Source of the DNA: Pseudooceanicola nanhaiensis DSM 18065
Lineage (GTDB): Bacteria > Pseudomonadota > Alphaproteobacteria > Rhodobacterales > Rhodobacteraceae
Direction: 5' to 3'
NCBI RefSeq assembly: GCF_000688295.1
Contig: NZ_JHZF01000011.1
Span: 590,288 to 654,287, forward strand
Length of the DNA stretch: 64,000 nucleotides
This document shows positions 37,507-45,565 of the stretch, one piece after another (position 1 is the first letter of the stretch; each line of letters begins with the position of its first letter). The translations under genes were made by a program, and so were the position numbers. Under the pieces are notes generated by a model. The model made no database searches. It had not been told where the DNA came from and saw nothing but the letters and a program-made list of their open reading frames with translations.

Positions 37507-38562
37507 TCAGGCCAGCGTGACGCCGGCCGGTCCGTCGGTGACGCGGCCGATGGTCGTGGCGTGGTCGAACCCATGCGCCCGGAAGCAGGTGAGGACCGTC
37601 TCGACGGCGTCAGGCGCGCAGGAGACGAGCAGGCCACCGCTGGTCTGGGGATCGGTGACGAGGTTGCGGTCGGGCCCGGAGAGCGTGTCGAGGGTGACGC
37701 CGTCGCTGTAGCTGGCCCAGTTGCGGCCCGAGGCGCCGGTGGCAATGCCCTCGTCCGCGAGGCTCCGGGCCTCGGCGAGCACGGGGACCGAGGCCCAGTC
37801 GATCTCGAGCCGGGCGTTGGCGCCGCGGGCCATCTCGAGCGCGTGGCCGCCGAGGCCGAAGCCGGTGACGTCGGTCATGGCGTGCACGCCCTCGATGCGG
37901 GCGAGGTCGGGGCCGGGGGTGTTGAGGCGGGTCATGGTGGCGACCATCTCGGCGTAGCCCTCGTCCGAAAGGGTGCCCTTCTTCAGTGCCGCCGACATGA
38001 TGCCGACGCCGAGGGGCTTGCCGAGGATCAGCACGTCGCCCGGCTCCGCGCCCGCGTTGCGCTTGAGCGCGTCGATCTCCATCAGGCCGATGGCGACGAG
38101 GCCGTAGATCGCCTCGACCGAATCGATGGTGTGGCCGCCGGCGATCGGGATCCCCGCGTCGCGGCAGGCGCCGGCGCCGCCTTCGAGGATTTTGCCGATG
38201 GTCTCGGGCGAGAGGACGTCGATCGGCATCCCGACGACGGCGAGGGCGAAGATCGGCGTGGCGCCCATGGCGTAGACGTCGGAGATCGCGTTGGTCGCGG
38301 CGATGCGGCCGAAATGCTCCGGGTCATCGACGATGGGCATGAAGAAGTCGGTGGTGGCCACCAGCGCCTGGCGGTCGTTGATCCTGTAGACGGCGGCGTC
38401 GTCCGAGGTCTCGATCCCGACCAGCAGCTCCTCGGGGACAGGCAGCGCCTTCGTGCCGCGCAGGAGGCCCGAGAGGACGCCGGGCGCGATCTTGCAGCCG
38501 CAGCCGCCGCCGTGGCTGAGGCTGGTGAGGCGGGGTTCCCGGGCGGTCGAGGTGTCGGGCAT
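37507..38562 (-). CDS. selD: Selenide, water dikinase
   Basis: Makes selenophosphate from selenide and ATP. 351 residues. The catalytic Cys21/Lys24 are in HGGGCGCK (equivalent to E. coli Cys17/Lys20), so it is the Cys form with no in-frame TGA. The AIR-synthase-like body has TTDFFMPIVDDP, GGHTIDSVE and TDVTGFGLGGHALEM. It is followed 28 bp upstream by mnmH on the same strand, so the selenophosphate is at least used for tRNA selenouridine. Confidence 0.96.
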   Translation of the reverse strand: MPDTSTAREPRLTSLSHGGGCGCKIAPGVLSGLLRGTKALPVPEELLVGIETSDDAAVYRINDRQALVATTDFFMPIVDDPEHFGRIAATNAISDVYAMGATPIFALAVVGMPIDVLSPETIGKILEGGAGACRDAGIPIAGGHTIDSVEAIYGLVAIGLMEIDALKRNAGAEPGDVLILGKPLGVGIMSAALKKGTLSDEGYAEMVATMTRLNTPGPDLARIEGVHAMTDVTGFGLGGHALEMARGANARLEIDWASVPVLAEARSLADEGIATGASGRNWASYSDGVTLDTLSGPDRNLVTDPQTSGGLLVSCAPDAVETVLTCFRAHGFDHATTIGRVTDGPAGVTLA

Positions 38563-38590
38563 GGGGAGGGCTCCTTCTGTCGATCCGGAT

Positions 38591-39637
38591 CTAGCGCGTG
38601 GCGATCATCCCGGCCAGCCGGTCGGCGATCTGCGGCAGGGCGTCGGGGGCGAGGCTCGGGGCCTCCAGCGGGGTCACGGGGACATCCGCGCGGCGGCGGT
38701 GCTTCTCGTAGCGGGGGTCGTAATGGGCCTCCATGAGCCCGTCGGCGAGGGCGGTGAAGGCGCCGGCGCGGGCCATCTCCTCCCAGGCGTCGACCAGCGC
38801 GCCGGGCTGGAACGGCCGCAGCGCCTCGAGCGTGGCGATCAGGCGGGCGGGATCGGCGATGATGTCGGCATAGGCGCGGGTGAGATAGGCCGCGCGCTCG
38901 GGGCGCGGGACGCAGAGCGCGATCCGGGGGGCGCGCTGCATCGCCTTCCAGAGGCGCGGCGGGACGATGCATTCGCCGACCTTGGCGCTCTCGGCCTCAA
39001 GCACCACGGGGCGGGCCGGGTCGAGGGCGGCGATCTCGACCGCGAGGCGGGATTCGAAGGCGCGCTGGCCCGGCTGGTCGCCCATGGCGCCGAAGAGGGA
39101 GCCGCGGTGACGGGCGAGACCCTCGAGGTCGATCACCTGGACGCCGCGGGCGGCGAGGAGGTTCAGGATCTCGGTCTTGGCGGAGCCGGTGTTGCCGTCG
39201 AGCACGACGACGGGGCAGGGGAAGGCGCCCTCGGAGACCTCGGCCAGGACCAGCCTGCGCCAGGACTTGTAGCCGCCCTGCAGGGTTTCGACCCGCCAGC
39301 CGATCTGGGAGAGGATCGTCGCGAAGGATCCCGAACGCTGGCCGCCGCGCCAGCAATAGACCAGCGGGCGCCAGCCGCCCTGGCGGTCGGCCAGCGGACC
39401 GGCGATGTGGCGGGCGGCATTGGCGGCCACGAGGGCCGCGCCGAGCTTGCGGGCGTCGAAGGGCGAGACCTGCTTGTAGATCGTGCCGACGCGGGCACGC
39501 TCGTCGTCGTCCAGCACCGGGAGCGAGATCGCTCCCGGCAGGTGGTCGTCGGCGAATTCCGACGGGGCGCGGACGTCGATGATGTCATCGAAGCCCTGCG
39601 ACGCCAGGTCTGAAACGGAGGTCAGGGTGACGGGCAT
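38591..39637 (-). CDS. mnmH: tRNA 2-selenouridine synthase
   Basis: Replaces sulfur by selenium in the wobble uridine of certain tRNAs, using selenophosphate and geranyl-PP. 348 residues: N-terminal rhodanese domain with the active Cys in YCWRGGQRSGS (about residue 90), then a P-loop VLDGNTGSAKTE in the second half. Upstream of and cotranscribed with selD, the usual pair. No selA, selB or selC is in the window, so selenocysteine use cannot be judged. Confidence 0.95.
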   Translation of the reverse strand: MPVTLTSVSDLASQGFDDIIDVRAPSEFADDHLPGAISLPVLDDDERARVGTIYKQVSPFDARKLGAALVAANAARHIAGPLADRQGGWRPLVYCWRGGQRSGSFATILSQIGWRVETLQGGYKSWRRLVLAEVSEGAFPCPVVVLDGNTGSAKTEILNLLAARGVQVIDLEGLARHRGSLFGAMGDQPGQRAFESRLAVEIAALDPARPVVLEAESAKVGECIVPPRLWKAMQRAPRIALCVPRPERAAYLTRAYADIIADPARLIATLEALRPFQPGALVDAWEEMARAGAFTALADGLMEAHYDPRYEKHRRRADVPVTPLEAPSLAPDALPQIADRLAGMIATR

Positions 39638-39699
39638 TCAGGCCGTCCCGGCCCGGCGCCGAAGCGCCGGTCGCCGTGTCACTTCGCCGGCCCGGTGCC

Positions 39700-39743
39700 G
39701 GTCATTTGACCGGCCCGATCATCATGACCATCTGGCGGCCTTC
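39700..39743 (-). repeat. Duplicate of the infC 3' end
   Basis: 44 bp identical to 39831–39874, which is the last 14 codons and stop of infC plus 2 bp beyond the stop. The copy is 131 bp downstream of the original on the minus strand, in the same orientation, and includes the stop codon. The 87 bp between the copies contain no gene. It looks like the scar of a tandem duplication. Confidence 0.9.
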
Positions 39744-39832
39744 GCCGGTGTCTGCCCTGCAAACACCCTCCGGCCCCGCCGCGCGCTGCGAGAGCGGCAG
39801 GCGTTTGCGCCAGCAAAGGCCGGGAGCGCGGG

Positions 39833-40375
39833 TCATTTGACCGGCCCGATCATCATGACCATCTGGCGGCCTTCCATCTTCGGCATGTTCTCGACCTTGC
39901 CGATTTCCTTGACGTCCTCGGCGACCCGCTCGAGCAGTTCGCGGCCAAGGTTCTGGTGGGCCATCTCACGGCCGCGGAAGCGCAGGGTGACCTTCACCTT
40001 GTCGCCGGCTTCCAGGAAGCGGACCACGTTGCGCATCTTCACGTCGTAATCGTGCACGTCGGTGTTGGGGCGGAACTTCACCTCCTTCACCTCGATGATC
40101 TTCTGTTTCTTCCTGGCTTCGGATTCGCGTTTCTGCGTCTCGTACTTGAACTTGCCGAAGTCCATCACCTTGCAGACGGGCGGGGTCGCGTTCGGAGAGA
40201 TCTCGACGAGGTCCAGCCCCGCTTCCTCTGCGATCTGCATGGCCCGGGCGGGCGTCACGACGCCGACGTTTTCACCCTCGGCGCCGATCAGGCGAACTTC
40301 GGGGGCACGGATCTTGTCGTTCACGCGGGGTCCGGTATCACGGGTAGGCGGCGCGTTATGGGGTCTGCGAGCCAG
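39833..40375 (-). CDS. infC: Translation initiation factor IF-3
   Basis: IF-3 binds the 30S subunit and checks initiator tRNA and start codons. The start [10 protein letters not shown] (GTG) would give 163 residues, but the conserved alphaproteobacterial N-terminus ARRPHNAPP…GPRVNDKIR continues upstream in frame to a CTG at 40375. This CTG stands 7 bp after a perfect AAGGAG. I therefore call a 180-residue protein with a CTG start. Non-standard infC starts (AUU in E. coli) let IF-3 repress its own translation. The two IF-3 domains and the C-terminal MVMMIGPVK are complete. Confidence 0.88.
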   Translation of the reverse strand: MARRPHNAPPTRDTGPRVNDKIRAPEVRLIGAEGENVGVVTPARAMQIAEEAGLDLVEISPNATPPVCKVMDFGKFKYETQKRESEARKKQKIIEVKEVKFRPNTDVHDYDVKMRNVVRFLEAGDKVKVTLRFRGREMAHQNLGRELLERVAEDVKEIGKVENMPKMEGRQMVMMIGPVK

Positions 40376-40512
40376 TTTATCACTCCTTCGATGGTGCAGA
40401 ATAGTGAGGCGGCAAGGTAGTGCCGTGCCCCGTTTCTTTCAAGCGCAATCGGTGCGGTTCTGCATTTACGGCAGAGCCTGCCCGCGGAAATTCCGCCTCT
40501 CCGGCAAGGCGT

Positions 40513-40965
40513 TCACTCGGGATCGACCGGCACGCCCTCGGGCGCCTCGCTGCCGCGCATGTACTTGAAGGTGCCGACGGAATGGGCGCAGAGGTTGCCC
40601 TCGTCGTCGCGCACCTCGGCGGCGACGGAATAGATCGTGCGGCCGGACCGGGTGACATTGGCCTCGATGTGGAGCCTGCCGCCGCGCGACATGCCGACGT
40701 AGTTCACCGTGAGCGAGAGGGTGGAGCCCTTGCGGATGCGCCCCGGGTAGGGGCAGTAGAGGCCCGCACCGGTCGAGCAGCTGTCGAGCACCGCGGCATA
40801 GACCCCGCCATGGGTGAAGCCGGCCTTGTTCATGTGTTCGGCGCGCAGCTCGAGATCGGCCTTCAGGTGGCCCTCGCTGCGCTCGATGAACCGCAGGCCG
40901 AGCATCGTGTTGAAGCCGCCCAGCTTGTACATGCCGGTGTCGGCATCGGGTGTCGCGTCGTCCAT
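40513..40965 (-). CDS. PaaI-type hotdog thioesterase
   Basis: A 150-residue hotdog-fold acyl-CoA thioesterase. It has the FTHGGVYAAVLDSCSTGA segment at the active site (HGG, then an acidic residue on the central helix) and the following LSLTVNYVGMSRGG strand. Probably hydrolyses an acyl- or aryl-CoA. It is the last gene in line with the two CoA-transferase genes on the same strand, 61 bp after them, so it may act on the same pathway. Confidence 0.88.
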   Translation of the reverse strand: MDDATPDADTGMYKLGGFNTMLGLRFIERSEGHLKADLELRAEHMNKAGFTHGGVYAAVLDSCSTGAGLYCPYPGRIRKGSTLSLTVNYVGMSRGGRLHIEANVTRSGRTIYSVAAEVRDDEGNLCAHSVGTFKYMRGSEAPEGVPVDPE

Positions 40966-41026
40966 TCTCTCTCCTCATGCGAAGGGGCGCGCCCGCCGGA
41001 CGCGCCCCCCTGGTCCGGGTCCCGGG

Positions 41027-41704
41027 TCAGGCCGCCCGGGTCATGTCCGGCATCACGCCGCAGCCCTCTGCGAAGCGCAGCGGTGCGGCCGAACGGTTCT
41101 GAAGCTCCTCGGGGGTCATGCCGTCGATCATCTCGGTCACGAGGAAGCCCTCGGGCGTGACCTCGATCACCGCGAGGTCGGTGTAGACCCGCTTGACGCA
41201 GCCCGAGCCGGTCAGCGGGAAGGTGCAGTTCTCGAGGATGCGCGGCGCGCCGTCCTTGGAATTGTGCTGCATCATCACCCAGATGCGCTGCGCGCCGACG
41301 GCGAGGTCCATCGCGCCGCCGACCGAGGCGATCGGATCGCCGTGGTCCCGGCTCCAGTTCGCCAGATCGCCGTTCTGCGCCACCTGGTAGCCGCCCAGCA
41401 CGCAGAGCTGGAGGTGCCCGCCGCGGACGAGGCCGAAGCTCATGGCATGGTCGAAGATCGAGGCGCCCTGCAGCATGGTGATGGGCTTCTTGCCGGCGTT
41501 CACCAGCGTCGGATCCTCCTGGCCCTCGGGCGGGGTCGGCCCCATGCCGAGGATGCCGTTCTCGGAATGCAGCAGGATGTCGCGCCCCTCGGGCAGGAAG
41601 TTGGCGACGCCCTCGGGCATGCCGATGCCGAGGTTCACGTGCCAGCCTTCCTCGATGTCCTGGGCGAGGCGGGCGGCGATGGCTTCGCGGCTGAGCGGTG
41701 TCAT
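41027..41704 (-). CDS. 3-oxoacid CoA-transferase, subunit B
   Basis: 225 residues from ATG MTPLSREAIAARL. It has the catalytic Glu in LLHSENGILGMG and the PNLGIGMP-like stretch HVNLGIGMPEGVANFLP. It pairs with subunit A, overlapping its stop by 4 bp. Family I CoA-transferases of this kind move CoA from succinyl-CoA to 3-oxoacids; PcaJ (3-oxoadipate) and ScoB (acetoacetate) cannot be told apart by eye. Confidence 0.92.
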   Translation of the reverse strand: MTPLSREAIAARLAQDIEEGWHVNLGIGMPEGVANFLPEGRDILLHSENGILGMGPTPPEGQEDPTLVNAGKKPITMLQGASIFDHAMSFGLVRGGHLQLCVLGGYQVAQNGDLANWSRDHGDPIASVGGAMDLAVGAQRIWVMMQHNSKDGAPRILENCTFPLTGSGCVKRVYTDLAVIEVTPEGFLVTEMIDGMTPEELQNRSAAPLRFAEGCGVMPDMTRAA

Positions 41705-42396
41705 GCGGCGGCTCCCCATTCATGGTCCGCCACGGGGCGGGTGAGCACCAGGCGATCGACGCAGATGCCCGGCGTGACGATTGTGTTGGGCTCGAGCTGG
41801 CCCAGTTCGACGATCTCGTCCGCCTCGACGATGGTGGTCTTCGCGGCCATCGCCATGAGGGGCGAGAAGTTGCGGGCGAGGTTGAGATAGGTGAGGTTGC
41901 CCCACCGGTCCGCCTTGTGCGCTTTCACGAGTGCGAAATCTGCCTGCAGCGCGGTTTCGAGCACGCAGCCCTTGCCGTCGATCTCGCGGGTCTCCTTGCC
42001 CTCGGCCAGCGCCGTGCCATAGGCCGTCGGCGTGAAGAAGGCCGGGATGCCGCAGCCGGCCGCGCGGATGCGCTCGGCCAGGGTGCCCTGCGGGTTCACC
42101 TCGATGACCAGCCCGTGCTCCTTGATGAGCCGCTGCACCTCGTCGCCCATGGCGCCGCGCGGGAAGGAGCAGACGAGCTTCTTCACCATTTCGCGCCGGA
42201 GCAGCATGGCCAGCCCCTCGTAGCCCGCGCCCGCGTTGTTCGAGACCAGGGTGAGATCCTTCACCCCGGTGTCCATCAGGCACTTGATGAGGTAGTTCGG
42301 CCGCCCGGCCTCGCCGAAGCCCGAAATCATGACGGTCGCGCCGTCCTCGATCCCGGCCATGGCCTCCTCGATGCTCTTGCACCGCCTGTCCAGCAT
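41701..42396 (-). CDS. 3-oxoacid CoA-transferase, subunit A
   Basis: 231 residues with the subunit A signature ATVMISGFGEAGRPNYLIK near the N-terminus and NNAGAGYEGLAMLL. It binds CoA and forms a heterodimer with the overlapping subunit B gene. First gene of the minus-strand unit with subunit B and a thioesterase. Its start is divergent from an acyl-CoA ligase, with an IclR-like inverted repeat between. Confidence 0.92.
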   Translation of the reverse strand: MLDRRCKSIEEAMAGIEDGATVMISGFGEAGRPNYLIKCLMDTGVKDLTLVSNNAGAGYEGLAMLLRREMVKKLVCSFPRGAMGDEVQRLIKEHGLVIEVNPQGTLAERIRAAGCGIPAFFTPTAYGTALAEGKETREIDGKGCVLETALQADFALVKAHKADRWGNLTYLNLARNFSPLMAMAAKTTIVEADEIVELGQLEPNTIVTPGICVDRLVLTRPVADHEWGAAA

Positions 42397-42503
42397 GGAA
42401 ACTCCTCCTGCAATCTGCCGCTGTCCTGCCCGTCCTGCGCGAAGTCATGCGTATTGACGCGCGAAGCCGGGCTTCATAGCCTGTGCTAAATCGCGAAACA
42501 CAT

Positions 42504-42518
42504 TTCCGCAACGCGGAA
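42504..42518. promoter_or_regulatory. Inverted repeat TTCCGC-N3-GCGGAA (site 2)
   Basis: Perfect 6-bp half-sites around AAC, in the 292-bp gap between the divergent CoA-transferase operon and the acyl-CoA ligase operon. A partial copy tgcggag follows at 42538. Identical half-sites with the same spacing occur at 19105–19119. The pattern resembles IclR-family operators, which often control aromatic or fatty-acid catabolism, and the position would let one regulator control both operons. Confidence 0.5.
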
Positions 42519-42688
42519 TGGCGGGCGATTTTTGCAATGCGGAGGAGCATAGTCATGTCCACATGAGGGGTCACCATCCAATCGGGTGGCGGGACTCCGG
42601 TTTTCATACTCGTGGACGAGGACGGGCCTCGGGCGCCGGACGGGAGGGTCCGGGCGCCGCGGGGCGGCAGGTTGCTAGGGAGGACAGC

Positions 42689-44353
42689 ATGACGCGCGAA
42701 ACGCCGGTCTGGGCGAAATGGTACACGGAAGGAAAGGACCCCTTCTACGTGCCCGAGGACATCTGTGTGAACACGATGCTCAAGCGGACGTTCGAGGCGC
42801 ACGCCGACCTCGTGCAGTTCGAATATTACGGCCAGGAGCTGACCTATGCGCAGGTCCGGGACAAGGCCGCGCAGGTGGCGGCCGGGCTCAAGGCCGCGGG
42901 CATCCGGCGCGGCGACCGGGTGGCGCTGCACCTGCCGAATTCGCCCTGGCATCCGATCTTCTTCTTCGGCGTGCTGACGGCGGGGGCGGCGGTGACGCAT
43001 CTCTCCCCGCTCGACGCGGAACAGGAGATCGCCCACAAGGTCCGCGACGTGGACGCGAAGATGGTGATCTCGCTCACCACGCCGGAATTCGCCGGACGCT
43101 TCGCCCGCCTCGTGCGGCAGGCGGATTTCCCGCCGGTCTACCTCTGCCCCGATCCGGTGTCGGCGCAGGGCCGGCCCTGTCCCGTGCCGGACGGGATGCA
43201 CGCGGTCGAGGAGCTGATCGCCGGTCACGAAGGCGCGCCCTACGATCCGCCGGTCATGCGGACGGACGAGGTGGCGCTCCTGCAGTTCACCGGGGGGACG
43301 ACCGGCGTGCCGAAAGCGGCGATCCTGACCCACGGCAACATCTCGGCCTCGGTCCAGACCTACAATTACGGCTCGGAGGGGGAGCCCACGGGAGAACCGG
43401 GCATGCCCGGGATGCTCTTTGCCCCGCTCTTCCACATCATGGGCCTGACCTCGGGCATGCTGAAGCGGACGATGGAGGGCGGCAAGATGCACCTCCGCCT
43501 GCGTTTCGACGCGGCCTCGGTGGTGGATGACATCGAGAAGCACGGGATCGTCTCCTGCGGCGGGGTCCCGACCTCGTGGATCGCGATCATGCAGCTTCCG
43601 AACATCGAGAAGCGGAACCTCTCGAGCCTCCAGTTCATCGGCTCGGGCGGCGCGCCCCTGCCGAAGGAGGTCTACAACCGCATCCGCCAGCTCACCGGCC
43701 TGCAATTGCGCGGAGGCTGGGGGATGACCGAGACGGCCTCGAACGGGACCTCCGTGCCGAAGGGGATGCCCGACGAGAAGCTCGGCACGATCGGCATCCC
43801 GCTGACCGGCGTGCAGATGGCCATCGTCGACATGGAGGATCCGACGATACGGCTGGGTCCGAACGAGACGGGCGAGATGATCATCAAGGCCCCCGCCGTG
43901 ACGGTCGGCTACTGGAACAAGCCCGAGGAGACCGAGAACGCCTTCGTCGACGGCTGGCTGCTGACGGGCGACATCGGCTACATGGACGAGGACGGCTGGT
44001 TCTACATCGTCGACCGCAAGAAGGACCTGATCCTCTCGGGCGGGTTCAACGTCTATCCGCTCACCATCGAGAATGCGATTCACCAGCATCCGGACGTGGC
44101 CGAGGCGCTGGTCATCGGCGTGCCGGACGATTACCGCGGGGAAAGCGCGAAAGCTTTCGTATGCCTGAATAAGGGCGCCCGGGAATTTACCCTGGAGGAG
44201 TTGCAGGGTTTCCTCGCCGACAAGCTGGGCCGCCACGAGATGCCGCGCTTCCTCGAGTTCCGGACGGAGCTGCCCCGCACATCCGTGGGAAAAGCCTCCC
44301 GCAAGATGCTCAAGGACGAGGAACGGGCCAGAAGGGAAGCCGCAGAGGCCTGA
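42689..44353 (+). CDS. Acyl-CoA ligase (AMP-forming)
   Basis: 554 residues with the AMP-binding P-loop QFTGGTTGVPKAAILTH, the A5 motif GWGMTETASNG, and GWLLTGDIGYMDEDGWFYIVDRKKDLILSGGFNVYP. The catalytic Lys is in SVGKASRK near the C-terminus. The ATG has an agggaggac ribosome site. It activates a fatty or aryl acid; the acid is unknown. The pair of acyl-CoA dehydrogenases follows at 9-bp gaps, so the three work in one β-oxidation route. Confidence 0.92.
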   Translation: MTRETPVWAKWYTEGKDPFYVPEDICVNTMLKRTFEAHADLVQFEYYGQELTYAQVRDKAAQVAAGLKAAGIRRGDRVALHLPNSPWHPIFFFGVLTAGAAVTHLSPLDAEQEIAHKVRDVDAKMVISLTTPEFAGRFARLVRQADFPPVYLCPDPVSAQGRPCPVPDGMHAVEELIAGHEGAPYDPPVMRTDEVALLQFTGGTTGVPKAAILTHGNISASVQTYNYGSEGEPTGEPGMPGMLFAPLFHIMGLTSGMLKRTMEGGKMHLRLRFDAASVVDDIEKHGIVSCGGVPTSWIAIMQLPNIEKRNLSSLQFIGSGGAPLPKEVYNRIRQLTGLQLRGGWGMTETASNGTSVPKGMPDEKLGTIGIPLTGVQMAIVDMEDPTIRLGPNETGEMIIKAPAVTVGYWNKPEETENAFVDGWLLTGDIGYMDEDGWFYIVDRKKDLILSGGFNVYPLTIENAIHQHPDVAEALVIGVPDDYRGESAKAFVCLNKGAREFTLEELQGFLADKLGRHEMPRFLEFRTELPRTSVGKASRKMLKDEERARREAAEA

Positions 44354-44362
44354 GGAGGAACC

Positions 44363-45556
44363 ATGGAACTCAAATTCACACCCGAGGAGGAGGCCTTCCG
44401 TCAGGAAGTGCGCGACTTCATCGACGCCAACCTGCCTGACGCGACGCGCCAACATCTCAAGCTGGGGAACGCCCCCACCAAGGAGATGACGATCGAATGG
44501 CAGCGGACGCTCAACAAGAAGGGCTGGGCGACGCCGCGCTGGCCCGCCGAATGGGGCGGCCCGGGCTGGACCGTGACCCAGCAATACATCTTCCAGCAGG
44601 AGAACCAGCGCGCCCCGGCGCCCGATCCGCTGGGTTTCGGCGTCAACATGGTGGGCCCGGTCATCATCCAGTTCGGCAACGAGGAGCAGAAGAAGCGCTT
44701 CCTGCCGCGGATCGCGAACATCGACGACTGGTGGTGCCAGGGTTTCTCCGAACCGGGGGCCGGTTCCGATCTGGCCAGCCTGAAGACGCGGGCCGAGAAG
44801 GATGGCGATCACTGGATCGTCAACGGCCAGAAGACCTGGACCACGCTCGCCCAGCATGCCGACTGGATTTTCGCGCTGGTGCGGACCTCGAACGAGGGCA
44901 AGAAGCAGGAGGGCATCTCGTTCCTGCTGATCGACATGAAGTCTCCGGGCGTGGAGGTGCATCCGATCCAGACCATGGACGGCGGGCACGAGATCAACTC
45001 GGTCTTCTTCACCGACGTGAAGGTCCCGGCCGAGAACATGATCGGCGAGGTCAACAAGGGCTGGACCTATGCCAAGTTCCTGCTCGGCAACGAGCGGCTC
45101 GGTGCGCCGCGGGTCGGCGCCTCCCAGGCCAAGCTCCAGGAGCTGAAGGAGATCGCCAAGAACCGGATCGTCCGGGGCCGGCCGCTCTGGGATCATCCCC
45201 GCTTCCGCGACAAGTTCGTCGAGGCGCAGATCGAGCTGAAGGCGCTGGAGATGACCGTGATGCGGGTGCTCTCGGGCATCGAGAGCGGGGCCGACCAGTC
45301 GAAGCCCGACCCGGCGACGAGCGTGATCAAGATCAAGGGCGCGCAGATGGTGCAGCGGCTGACCGAGCTCTACGTCGAGGCGGCGGGCGAGCAATCGGTG
45401 CCGTGGCTCGACGACGAGGGCGACAACGCGCAGGTCGGTCCCGACTGGACGATCCGCGCGGCGCCCAACTATTTCAACATGCGCAAGTCGAGCATCTACG
45501 GCGGGTCCGACCAGGTGCAGAAGGGGATCATCTCCAAGGCGATCCTTGGGCTCTGA
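44363..45556 (+). CDS. Acyl-CoA dehydrogenase, large subunit (PimC-like)
   Basis: A 397-residue FAD acyl-CoA dehydrogenase. It has the FAD/substrate segments WWCQGFSEPGAGSDLASL and WTTLAQHADWIFALVRT, and the C-terminal SSIYGGSDQVQKGIISKAILGL. Together with the next, shorter dehydrogenase gene it matches the pimeloyl-CoA dehydrogenase-type pairs, which act as heteromers. 9-bp gaps on both sides tie it to the ligase and the second dehydrogenase. Confidence 0.92.
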   Translation: MELKFTPEEEAFRQEVRDFIDANLPDATRQHLKLGNAPTKEMTIEWQRTLNKKGWATPRWPAEWGGPGWTVTQQYIFQQENQRAPAPDPLGFGVNMVGPVIIQFGNEEQKKRFLPRIANIDDWWCQGFSEPGAGSDLASLKTRAEKDGDHWIVNGQKTWTTLAQHADWIFALVRTSNEGKKQEGISFLLIDMKSPGVEVHPIQTMDGGHEINSVFFTDVKVPAENMIGEVNKGWTYAKFLLGNERLGAPRVGASQAKLQELKEIAKNRIVRGRPLWDHPRFRDKFVEAQIELKALEMTVMRVLSGIESGADQSKPDPATSVIKIKGAQMVQRLTELYVEAAGEQSVPWLDDEGDNAQVGPDWTIRAAPNYFNMRKSSIYGGSDQVQKGIISKAILGL

Positions 45557-45565
45557 GGTAATATC

